From the NCBI GenBank assembly GCA_023231475.1, contig JALJEE010000198.1, positions 1 to 24,410 of the forward strand: a stretch of 24,410 bases of DNA, written 5' to 3'. Both the position numbers and the translations under genes were made by a program. Source of the DNA: Seison nebaliae. Its lineage: Eukaryota; Rotifera; Pararotatoria; Seisonacea; Seisonidae. Below the pieces are notes generated by a model. That model had not been told where the DNA came from. It saw nothing but the letters and a program-made list of their open reading frames with translations, and did not search any database. Positions 1-8,574 of this stretch are shown here, one piece after another; positions within the stretch are counted from its first letter, which is position 1, and every line of letters begins with the position of its first letter.

Positions 1-771
1 GTGTGTTGTTCACGATCACTGCTCCAGTATTCATTTCTAAATTAACTCAGGAGTCCGTCAAGGTACGATCCTTGGTCCCTGGTTATTTGGTTTGGATATC
101 GACGGCGTCCTCCGCGAACTCAACGAAAGTAATAGAATCGCTATTGGTAATTTCTTTTTCCCGCATGTTATGGCATACGCTGACGATTTCGTGATCATAC
201 ATCGTTCCCTTCGTGATTCGAAGAAATCCTATCTACGTACATCTCGTCTTCTTGCTGAAAGAGGGATCTGGAAATCTGGTTGCTCTCAACTGGAAATTGT
301 TCGTTCTCTAACATTCCTCTCACTTCTTCTACTATTTTCCTTGGCTCGCTAATCGATATGCGGTCCTTTTCCTCATCCGCTCTTCATCGTATCCGAAACA
401 AATTCTGTCGGGCTTTTTTGTCCTTCTCTCCTAAATCCAAATTCGTCACGTTAAAGATCCGTCTTTCACTATTCAGGAGCCTAGTGTTACCATTGTATTC
501 ATTGGAAACCATCTTTCTATGCTCTCATCGGTCTTTTCTGTCCTTGGACCGAGCTTATAATCGGTTCATTAGGAGAATGATCTGCTGTTTTCATAGATAT
601 AACCGCTCACTTCTTTTAGCTACTATGAATATCCTAACACTTCCAATTCTTCTATGTCGTCGTATTTTTTCACTCCGTGATAAATGTAACAATTCCGACT
701 CACTCTCTAGTCATCCTTCCCACATCCATCCTTTTCACACCCATTCCGTTTTCACATACACCGTGAGATAG
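1..771 (+). mobile_element. Non-LTR retrotransposon (LINE) reverse transcriptase fragment, broken
   Basis: This is the 3' half of a LINE reverse transcriptase, cut by the left edge of the window. Frame 2 carries the classic RT block GVRQGTILGPWLF (from base 50), then LDIDGVLREL, then the catalytic YADD motif at 176-187 followed by FVII. The similarity then continues in frame 1 (about 280-771) with FLGSLIDM, a run of Leu/Phe/Arg-rich helices and RSLVLPLYSLETIF, which resembles the region after the palm domain in LINE polymerases. The copy is dead: a TAA at 38-40 interrupts the frame upstream of the RT block, a frameshift lies at about 260-300, and no endonuclease or poly(A) tail is visible. 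The clade (CR1, Jockey, RTE or other) cannot be fixed by eye. The 3' end is not defined; traces may run to about 880. Confidence 0.87.
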
Positions 772-883
772 TACGGGTTATCTCCAAACATTTCTCTAAC
801 CGATTTTAAACATTTCATCTGAACATATGATTCCACCTCAACTCTACCTATCAACCGCGATTCCCTCGATCAATTACGCCTTT

Positions 884-1526
884 TTATTGATACAGAGGAT
901 GACAGTAATTTTTTTTCTCTTTTTTCAAGTTTATCCCGACGGGAATTTTAATCGATAAATAATAATAATTCTCTTTATATTTTTTCAAACATTTCTGCAT
1001 AATATTTCGATCTCTCTCACTTAATTTCTGTTCATCATAACAAAGAATCTCTTTGAGAAGTTGATACTTGTAACTTTTCGCTTTGTCAGTAACAACAGAT
1101 CGAATCTTCCCTTTCTGATTTCTCTTTCCTTTATGAAACGGTTCGCTATCCAAATAGACACCTCCACCATGTTTGTGAAAGCAATTCCGTCAATAATAGC
1201 CTATAATCTCCCGCCGTTGGAAAATACGCGAACTAATTTGAAGATTGAATGTAATTTCCCATAAATATCTTCAATGATATGTTCCAAAGCTGACGCCGAA
1301 TGGATAATAATCGAATTGTCATAATTTATTGATTTCTTTGTTAAATTGAAATATCTTCGAATATTCTCGTCCTCTTCTGCCAAATCGATTGGTACGGAAA
1401 GAAAGAAATATTGGGAGCAACTGGTAATCTAATTTTTTTTTGGGAAAGAATTTCGATTAATTTACCAATATAAAGAGGAACATAACGACGAACATTTACC
1501 GGTTCGGCACATTTATTCCAATGCAT
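884..1526 (-). pseudogene. Spliced small ORFs with weak histone H2A-like features, probably a decayed gene
   Basis: Three minus-strand open pieces follow one another. Piece A (1526 to 1422) starts with ATG and contains PLYIGKLIEILSQ, which can be laid on the H2A alpha-2 helix (PVYLAAVLEYLTA). A 50-nt GT-AG intron (1372-1421, phase 0) would join it to piece B, which contains SASALEHIIEDI and ends in KLVRVFSNGGRL plus TAG. That tail resembles the H2A stretch KKTRIIPRHLQL. Piece C (stop at 884-886), in another frame, carries HGGGV followed about ten residues on by KGKRNQKGK, which recalls the H2A docking region and basic tail. No single frame or simple splicing joins B to C, so I read this as decayed or highly divergent. 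The histone reading rests on short matches made by eye and could be wrong. An unrelated orphan gene is the main alternative. Confidence 0.28.
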
Positions 1527-1699
1527 GAGTTAAATATGGTGGTTACAGAATTTATGACCATTTTAAAGAAATTAAAGATACAATGCAATAAAAATCTTGT
1601 AAAAATTCTAAAAAACACAAATTGTATCTCCAAAATAACACTTCAAAACAGGAGTACAGAAGCGCTTTCAATGTTTCAATTAATCTTTAAGTTTTCGAA

Positions 1700-1709
1700 T
1701 GTTATACAC
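1700..1709 (+). repeat. Left copy of 10-bp direct repeat (target-site duplication)
   Basis: TGTTATACAC directly precedes the MITE-like element and is identical to 1914-1923. Confidence 0.6.
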
Positions 1710-1913
1710 CAAGTATGGACTAAGGGCTTAAGACCAAGAGGGTTAATTGGCATAATTTTTTTCAAAATTTTTATGCCTGATGCCTATGTTTATTAAAATT
1801 TTGTGCCTCACTTTCAGCGAGATCTCTGTGACTTTTAAATTTACAAAAACTATTATTTTACAAAAATAAGAGGCATAAAAAAATCCTCGAATTTATGCCT
1901 CATTGCCCATACC
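1710..1913. mobile_element. MITE-like element with imperfect terminal inverted repeats
   Basis: This 204-bp AT-rich, non-coding insertion is flanked by an exact 10-bp direct repeat (TGTTATACAC) that looks like a target-site duplication. Its ends are imperfect inverted repeats: the left end reads GTATGGACTAAG-GGCTTAAG from 1713, and the right end read inward on the minus strand is GTATGGGCAATGAGGCATAA. Inside are nested hairpins built from one word: GGCATAA (1749-1755) with TTATGCC (1771-1777), and GAGGCATAAA (1870-1879) with TTTATGCCTC (1892-1901). There is no coding capacity, so it would need a transposase supplied by another element. A duplication of 9-11 bp is typical of Mutator-like elements, but no transposase is present here to confirm a family. 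Confidence 0.6.
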
Positions 1914-1923
1914 TGTTATACAC
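1914..1923 (+). repeat. Right copy of 10-bp direct repeat (target-site duplication)
   Basis: TGTTATACAC directly follows the MITE-like element and is identical to 1700-1709. The bases flanking the two copies differ, so the match is exactly 10 bp. Confidence 0.6.
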
Positions 1924-2264
1924 GGAAACATAAATTATTTCCTAATCTAGATTTTTTCAAAAAAATTACTTTACTTATTGTTGTACAAATTCTATAAATA
2001 TAATAAAAAAATCTCCAAATAAAATCTATAAATTTCTTACATTTCGTTTCGTTTGTTATTACTTTAACATTATTTATTATTTGTCCATTATTAAATATTA
2101 GAATTATTTTTCATAGTTCTAAAACAAGCTAAGAATCAAAAATATTTTTAGGTGAACAGCATTAAAATGTGCAATTTGTTAAGGGTTAGAAGTGATTTAA
2201 AAAAACAGTTGAACAATTCAACGAATCTTTTTTAGTTTCTAAGTGTCCTGTAGTACAAAATTGA
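1924..2264. other. Spacer upstream of the CEP44-like gene
   Basis: AT-rich sequence with no open frame of note. It should contain the promoter and 5' UTR of the CEP44-like gene, but I recognise no specific element in it. Confidence 0.4.
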
Positions 2265-2966
2265 ATGGCAGTGAATTTGTACGAATTGAAGAAATTATTT
2301 AAGAAAATAAATTATGAAAATTGCAAATATGATTCAGTGAGAAAAGGTGAAACAGCTGAATATGGAAGAATTATCCGACATCTATTCTTTAAGTATGATG
2401 AGAAGTTTACTCGGAGTGTCATAGAAGAATATCCGGAGTTATATCGAATGTCTGATGAAGATTTATGGGAACAAGTCTTTCTCTTATCTCGTCCGCTTTT
2501 CCAATATTTTCCCAAATTGAAAAAGGAGCAGTTCCTACAAGATTTCTCATTTGTTAAACATAAAATTCAATTTTTAATCGACATCATTGGGAAGGTAACA
2601 GAGAAGTGGCAGAGTCAACGAAGCAAACCCATTACTCAACAGGAAGAAAAGAGTTTGAAGGGAAACGTCGAAATGTTAGAAGAAGTTCCAAGGTCTTCCG
2701 CATGTCAGATAGTGGGAGCGGCAGAGTATAAAAATGAATTCCATGGAAATGAAAAGAAAGCATCTGTTCAATTTTCTAAAGATATTCATTGCGAAAATGA
2801 TGATAAAGAAGAGGAGAATAAATTTTACAACGACGTTCAAAATGAGGAAAGAAGTTGTTCTTCATGTGAGAGTATAAAAGAGATGGTAATTGAACTAACT
2901 CAAAGAATAAATTTATTAGAAAATGAAATATATTTTTTAAAAAATCGAAATTCTCAATTTTTTTGA
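2265..2966 (+). CDS. CEP44: CEP44-like centrosomal/centriole protein
   Basis: A single-exon ORF of 233 residues. The N-terminal ~115 residues match the conserved CEP44 domain: YELKKLFKKINY near residue 6, GETAEYGRIIRHLFFKY, FTRSVIEEYPELY, and KKEQFLQDFSFVKHKIQFL, in the same order and spacing as the vertebrate N-terminus (LKKLRALKYP, KGEPAALLPIISY, KKQFIQCGFAEWKIQI). In vertebrates CEP44 sits at the centriole and is needed for centriole-to-centrosome conversion and cohesion. The middle (about 130-200) is acidic, Lys-rich and probably disordered. The last ~30 residues (KEMVIELTQRINLLENEIYFLKN) have a heptad pattern and probably form a coiled coil. The protein is much shorter than human CEP44 (about 390 residues) because the middle is reduced. 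The ATG at 2265 begins just before the conserved domain. BCKDK follows on the same strand after 135 bp. Confidence 0.85.
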   Translation: MAVNLYELKKLFKKINYENCKYDSVRKGETAEYGRIIRHLFFKYDEKFTRSVIEEYPELYRMSDEDLWEQVFLLSRPLFQYFPKLKKEQFLQDFSFVKHKIQFLIDIIGKVTEKWQSQRSKPITQQEEKSLKGNVEMLEEVPRSSACQIVGAAEYKNEFHGNEKKASVQFSKDIHCENDDKEEENKFYNDVQNEERSCSSCESIKEMVIELTQRINLLENEIYFLKNRNSQFF

Positions 2967-3101
2967 AATTTTTGTTCTTTTATTTTTCTAGTAGATTTTT
3001 CTTTCATTAGAGATGAGACATCCGTTGAATAGCGATGATAAAGAAGAAATATAATGTATAATTTGTATGAGGGTATAAAAAGAATATATTGGAATTGAAT
3101 C

Positions 3102-4352
3102 ATGAAGAAATCTCTCAAATTACTTAGCAATACTCGGAAGTATAGTGAAGCGAGACAAGAATGGACTCGATTAGCGAAACATGAAACGATAAGTTCCCAA
3201 TCGAAAATGAATGAAAGATTGAATGTTCTCCGTCCATTTTATAATCAAAGTGAAATCGATAATTATTTACAGAAGAAGCCAATAAATATTTCAGCAATGT
3301 CACTCATGTATCGTGGAGTAGACAAAGATGGTGCACAAATCCTAAGAAGTGCACAATATCTCCAAAATGAATTATTAGTGAGAATTAGTCGAACTATCTA
3401 TTTATTTCGACAATTACCATTCATCTTAGGTTGTAATGGACGTGTATTGAAGACACATGAACAATATATCGAGTCATTTAATGAGTTGAAGAAATTGAAG
3501 AGAATTGAGAATTTGAATGATGAGAAAATATTTCGACATCTTCTTATTCAACGATTGTCAGAGCATAGTAATGTTATTGATGAATTAGCCGCTGGACTAA
3601 AGGAGGCACGTCGATATTCAGATGACAAAACAATAAAAACTTTTCTCGACGAATTATTAGTGATACGATTAAGTCTTCGTATTTTGTCGACTCATCACGT
3701 CAAATTGTTCGATGAGAAGGCGCATAATTCGAATTGGATCGGTGTCATTTGTAAAAATTTCCATCCACAATTCTATTTAAGAAAATGGACGGATTACGTC
3801 TCGAAAATTGCATCTCACAAATATGGAATCTCACCGGCCGTTATTATCGATGGACATGTCGATGAAAAATTTCCTTTTGTTCCTTTACCACTCGATTATA
3901 TTATTCCAGAATTATTAAAGAATGCTTATCGTGCAACGATTGTAGGAAAGCATTTGAAAATGAAGAAGAAAAATCCTATTCAATCAGATGATATTCCATC
4001 CATTCATATTTCGTTATCAGTCGGACCTTCTGATTTCCGAATCCGAATTCGTGATCGTGGAAATGGAATGACAAATGAAGTCGCTAAAAAAATATTTGAT
4101 TATCATTTTACAACATCCGATCCAATCGATAATAGATCAAAGAATAATATCAATAATATTTCATTTGATACCGTCACTGGTTCCGATGTAGTGATGCATG
4201 GTTATGGATTCGGTCTTCCAATAGCCAGAGCATATGCTCGCTATTTAAAAGGAGATATAATTGTCCAGACACTACATGGTGTCGGTACAGATGTTTATCT
4301 GATACTTCCTTTATTGACAGAAAGTAATGGTGAAAATAAAATTATGTTCTGA
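3102..4352 (+). CDS. BCKDK: Branched-chain alpha-ketoacid dehydrogenase kinase, mitochondrial
   Basis: A 416-residue single-exon gene of the PDK/BCKDK family. These mitochondrial protein kinases have a GHKL-type ATP fold. BCKDK phosphorylates the E1-alpha subunit of branched-chain ketoacid dehydrogenase and slows Leu/Ile/Val breakdown. The sequence resembles BCKDK more than PDK: RPFYNQSEIDNYLQKKP (44-60), SARYLQNELLVRISRTI-like helix (83-99), LPFILGCNGRVLKTHEQYI (105-123) and the H-box LRILSTHH (192-199). ATP-site motifs are intact: N-box PELLKNAYRAT (E270, N274), G1 DRGNG (318-322), DYHFTT (333-338) and G2 MHGYGFGLP (365-373), ending in GVGTDVYLILP. The Lys/Arg-rich, acid-poor start is a plausible mitochondrial presequence. 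Length matches the family (about 410). I see no defect. The insert between DYHFTT and G2 is Asn-rich. Confidence 0.96.
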   Translation: MKKSLKLLSNTRKYSEARQEWTRLAKHETISSQSKMNERLNVLRPFYNQSEIDNYLQKKPINISAMSLMYRGVDKDGAQILRSAQYLQNELLVRISRTIYLFRQLPFILGCNGRVLKTHEQYIESFNELKKLKRIENLNDEKIFRHLLIQRLSEHSNVIDELAAGLKEARRYSDDKTIKTFLDELLVIRLSLRILSTHHVKLFDEKAHNSNWIGVICKNFHPQFYLRKWTDYVSKIASHKYGISPAVIIDGHVDEKFPFVPLPLDYIIPELLKNAYRATIVGKHLKMKKKNPIQSDDIPSIHISLSVGPSDFRIRIRDRGNGMTNEVAKKIFDYHFTTSDPIDNRSKNNINNISFDTVTGSDVVMHGYGFGLPIARAYARYLKGDIIVQTLHGVGTDVYLILPLLTESNGENKIMF

Positions 4353-4401
4353 TACATTCAATAACATTTCAAATTCATTCAATATTAATTTACTTCATTT
4401 A

Positions 4402-4407
4402 AATAAA
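4402..4407 (+). terminator. Candidate poly(A) signal for BCKDK
   Basis: AATAAA lies 49 bp after the BCKDK stop, in the 120-bp gap shared with the convergent centrin gene. On the other strand the best candidate for centrin is ATTAAA (complement of 4436-4441), about 32 bp past its stop. The two 3' ends would therefore overlap or nearly touch. Confidence 0.5.
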
Positions 4408-4472
4408 TGATAATTGACATTAATTGTTAATTAATTTTAATTAGACAAAAAGTATTTCAAAATATTTTTCGA

Positions 4473-5246
4473 TTAATATAAATTGGTTTTTTTCATGATT
4501 CTCAAAAAATCCTGTTCATTCACTTCTCCATCTCCATCACGATCAGCTTCGTCTATCATTTCCTTCAAAATATTCTTCTATAATTTTCGAGAAATATTTA
4601 GAGAAAACTTGTAATTCTTCATCTGTTAAGTTTTCACCTAACTCTCGAGCTACACGACGTAAATTCTTGAAACTAATTTTTCCCGTTTCATCATCATCGA
4701 ACAATCTTGAATAGAAGAGAAAGAAACGATGTTAATTAAATTTAATTGAGATGAACGGAAAGAAAAGATAACCGGAAAGCTTTCATTATCTCTTCTTTTG
4801 TATCTTTTTCCGCCATCTTCGTTGTCATAACGTGAAGGAAATCATTGAAATCGATTGTACCTAATAAAGAAGAAAGAATTTCAAAGGGAAATATAGTTTA
4901 ATGAGGAGGAGGAGAAGACATCCAACCGCTACTTTCTTTATCAACATCTGAAACGATTTTCTTTATCTCTTCTCGTCGCGGCTCGAAGCCCAGTGCTCTC
5001 ATTGCGACCTAAATTATTTAAATTATTTTCATAGGGAAACATAAAGAGAGATCACTTTCAATTCTTTCACATCAATTAATCCACTTCCATCCGAATCAAA
5101 TAGATCGAACGCATCACGGATTTCCTGCTTCTGATCTTCAGATAACTCGATTCGATTAACTTTTTTTGTCTTATTTTTATTTGCAATTTGATGCTGTAAA
5201 TAATTTAAGAATTAAATTCTTTTTTAATTTTCAATTTAACCGTCAT
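4473..5246 (-). CDS. CETN2: Centrin (CETN2-like), six coding exons
   Basis: Joined exons (minus): 5241-5246, 5056-5193, 4927-5008, 4773-4860, 4609-4705, 4473-4562. This gives 501 nt and 166 residues with every junction in phase. Introns are 47, 47, 66, 67 and 46 nt, all GT-AG. Centrin is the four-EF-hand calcium protein of centrioles and basal bodies; CETN2 types also join nuclear DNA repair (XPC) and mRNA export complexes. EF loops lie at residues 35-46 ([12 protein letters not shown]), 71-82 (DKESSGTIDFND), 108-119 ([12 protein letters not shown]) and 144-155 ([12 protein letters not shown]). Loops 2 and 3 are non-canonical, as in other centrins, and loop 4 is canonical. The C-terminus [11 protein letters not shown] matches the human CETN2 ending KKTSLY. 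The first coding exon holds only two codons (ATG ACG). It is needed because the next Met is after EF1, and an in-frame TAG lies two codons before this ATG. Confidence 0.95.
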
Positions 5247-5295
5247 TCTCTATGCGTGATTGGAAGAAAAGATGATTTTATTAAGAATTTTACCA

Positions 5296-5309
5296 ATTTC
5301 TATGGAAAC
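5296..5309 (+). promoter_or_regulatory. X-box-like (RFX) site upstream of centrin
   Basis: ATTTCTATGGAAAC fits the degenerate ciliary X-box pattern RYYNYY-WW-RRNRAC at every position. It lies 49 bp upstream of the centrin start codon. RFX factors drive many ciliary and centriolar genes in animals. The pattern is loose and a few chance matches are expected in a window of this size, so only the position makes this one worth noting. Confidence 0.3.
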
Positions 5310-6062
5310 TAAAATGATAAGCTTCAAATTTTAACTTGGCTTTCTAATTCCATCGAATTGCTTTAATGATTTATGATTTTATGTAAAAATTTGGAATATT
5401 TTTAAAATTTAATTTTCTCTAATTCAATTTAACGTTATCATTCATTTCATTAGGAATTGTTTTGAATGTAATTGGTAAGATTAATGGATGGTTTTGTTCT
5501 GCTGTTAATCTTCCACAGAATAATTTTTGTTAAGTTTTTCGATTGAGAGTCGGAATTGATGTTCTATGTATTTTTTATGAGTATCAGTGATTTGATTTGA
5601 AGATAAAAGAATTGATAAATGGGAAAAATGAGAATTGTGGAGGGAACGGAGAAGCGAAGAAATATATTTGCCGACGGTTTAGAGAGTTCGAGAGAAGTTC
5701 GTTAATTTTAAATGTAATTTATCAGAAATTGATGGTTGCTTGATCAAATGTCAATTTTCATGTTTATTGACAACGAGAGAATAAAGAAGAGAACATGTGA
5801 GAGAAGGAAATGGAATTGTTTCGTAAAGAAATTACAAGAGAAATCATTCAAATAATTCCTTTAAATTCATTCCCATTCACCACATTAAATGGTGTTAATG
5901 ATACAAATAAAGTGATATGATAATAACAGAATGACGATGATGATGATGTATCATCTCATTTCAAGGTATGTCAATAAGAGATGGAGAAGAAATACAAATG
6001 AAAACCGATTCCTTTCGATATTCTTCTTCTTTCTCCTTTACTTGAGATCACATGATTTTTAA

Positions 6063-6254
6063 TTAAATTATTTCCCTTTAATCGTTCCTTCTACGATAAA
6101 TACATCATTTGCCGTCAACAAGTCCGATTGTCTTTCACAATCCGATCTTCCGCCATCGGAACATGTTGTGGGAAGTAATTTCCTTTCGGTTCGGAAAGAA
6201 AACATCACGAAGTTATTAACGTTTTCCGAAGTTGGAAGTGAAGAAAGAAATTAT
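6063..6254 (+). other. Open stretch of 64 codons without a start, unknown
   Basis: The frame is open from after TAA (6060-6062) to TAG (6255-6257) and has no ATG. The residues have a mixed, protein-like make-up (for example SDLPPSEHVVGSNFLSVRKE), unlike the low-complexity open frames nearby. It could be an internal exon fragment or simply chance. No family is recognised. Confidence 0.15.
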
Positions 6255-8552
6255 TAGAGGAAAAATAGAGATGAGCTACGACTAATATCCATATTCTCCA
6301 CTTATCATCCGGGAAGATTGTGATTCTGGAACATTTCCAATTTGATCGGATTATAATGCTAGACCGGAAGTCGAGTATGGTAGTCTAGATGAATCACATG
6401 ATTAGAATGAATGATTTTGACGATTTATCTTGTTTTCATTTCTCCTTATTCTGCTCTTCATCGGTTCCTGTTTTCTTTTTTTTTTAATTTTCCTTTTTAA
6501 ACTTCGTGAATTTCCGTGAAAGAAAATCGAAGTATAAGAGACTATTTTGAGTAAATTCTTATTTTTTTCTTGATAATTCTTCTTTTCTGAATAAATATTA
6601 AATATTAGTTTTTCTTTAAGTTCGCATGTTAATTTGTTGTTTATATTAAGTGAGATTTACGTAATACGTATATATTGTATAATAGAAATTGAATAGATTG
6701 GTGAATGAAATGGATTGAATATCAAATAATTATTTGGAATTGGAAGGAGATATATATGGTAGAGAATTCTTTTTGTTTTAAGAGTTTCATGAGAAAGTAA
6801 CAAACTGTTCTTCTACTTTTATAAAACAATGAATTTTATGAAAACTACTCTTAATAGAAATAAATTTGTTTACTTTATTATGTAATATGATTTCATATCT
6901 AACTCAAACTTCTTATGACACGAGAAAGAAATTGAAAAGAAATTCACTTCGTCTCCCAATTCTTAGATATTCCAAGTTGGAATAATAATAAATGAATAAT
7001 TAATGTTTCATTTCAACTCTCCATTGATCCATCGATTTCTTCGCATCGACACCCATGTATGCGTGTCTCCCAATGTGTTCGACGATGTTTGAGAAGGAAT
7101 TCATTGTAATGTTAACGAAACAATTGAGGAGGAGAATATTAACAACAACAATAATAATATTCAATATTCATGTCCATGAAAATAGAAGGAGTGAGGTGTG
7201 TGAACATCTACCATTATCGCTGCCCCTATGTCGATCAAGTTAGTTACTTTAAGCAAAGTAAAATAATGAGAATTGGAAGAAATCAATCATTTTTTATATT
7301 CTAAATGTTTTACAAAGAATTTTCACGATGCCCATCGGACACTTGACAGATGCATGAATATAATCAAATATATTATTTCTTCATTCTCCTATGAAGACTA
7401 TTCGTTAACTTGTCTGTAGAAAGTCGTTTCATGAAGAGAATTATTCGAATATTTATTCGTTCTTCATCTTCCATCTACATATAATATATTCCGATCTATT
7501 AGTATCGCTTGATTTAGAAGAAGATTAAATGAGAAACTTTTGTGATATTTAGAAAAAGTGGAAAATTTCATTTCTATTAATTTATTTCTTATCTTTATCA
7601 TTTTTTATTCGACGATTCTTCATCATAACAGTCTGTACAAGTTTGACGAAAACTCAACTGGTAGAATGAATCGATTAATGTCGCATTCCATACGATTATT
7701 TTGGTTTGATCAGAAACTAATGAAGAAAGAAATGAATATACTTCAGTTTTTCTTCGTCCACATCAATTTCCTGATTAGTCTTTCAAAATAGGAAGAATTA
7801 GTTTCCGTACTACTCAGTTGATATGTCCTCTTCAATCGATCAAGAAACAAATTTATCTGTTTGAGGAGATTTTTCTTGTAAATTATTATCAGAAAAATTC
7901 GAATGTTGATTGATCTGTTTATATTGTATAATAATTATATTTCATGTGATTAGAATCACATATTCATCATTCTTCCCGGTATCTATTTGAGAGGGAGGGC
8001 GTGCGTGGACCAATAAGGAAGTCTTCTAATGACCAACGTGTCTTCATATTCTGTTCACTACTTACACGTCCGTACTATGTCATTCAATTACAATTTATAA
8101 ATTCGTTCTCATAATTCTTTATGAAGAGAATGTTCTGAGGAACAATCACAAAATAATCTGACACGAGTACTTTTTTTTATTGTATGTTAGGAACCGGATA
8201 TCCTCCCACAGCATTTCAAGTAGGTTCGGTGTCGTTTTGTAAGGGGAACCTTCGTTCGTTGTTCTTCCTAAACTTTTCTGATGATTAATAAGAGTGAAGA
8301 ACAATTGGAGAAAGACAAGCAATTTACGAATTTTATTATTTGTTTTATTATACCACACCATAAATTTTCTACACATGCGAACAATATGGGTCAAATTTGT
8401 ACCTATACATACGGTTCTTTTTCATTTTAAATAAAATTGACACAAATAAAATTTTATTTTATTTTAAAAAGTAAAATATGGAAACTAGGTGAAGTCAAAA
8501 GAAGATATGGAGGTACGGTACGTACGACGAATGTGCTAACTTATGTGATAAA

Positions 8553-8574
8553 TGTGTGTGTGTGTGTGTGTGTG
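8553..8574 (+). repeat. (TG)11 microsatellite
   Basis: Eleven uninterrupted TG units, followed by an imperfect GTTGTGTGTATGTATG tail. Confidence 0.95.

Noticed and set aside
3074-3080. TATAAAA as a TATA box for BCKDK
   Set aside because: It lies only 21 bp before the ATG, so a start site 25-30 bp downstream would fall inside the coding sequence. AT-rich spacer gives this word by chance.
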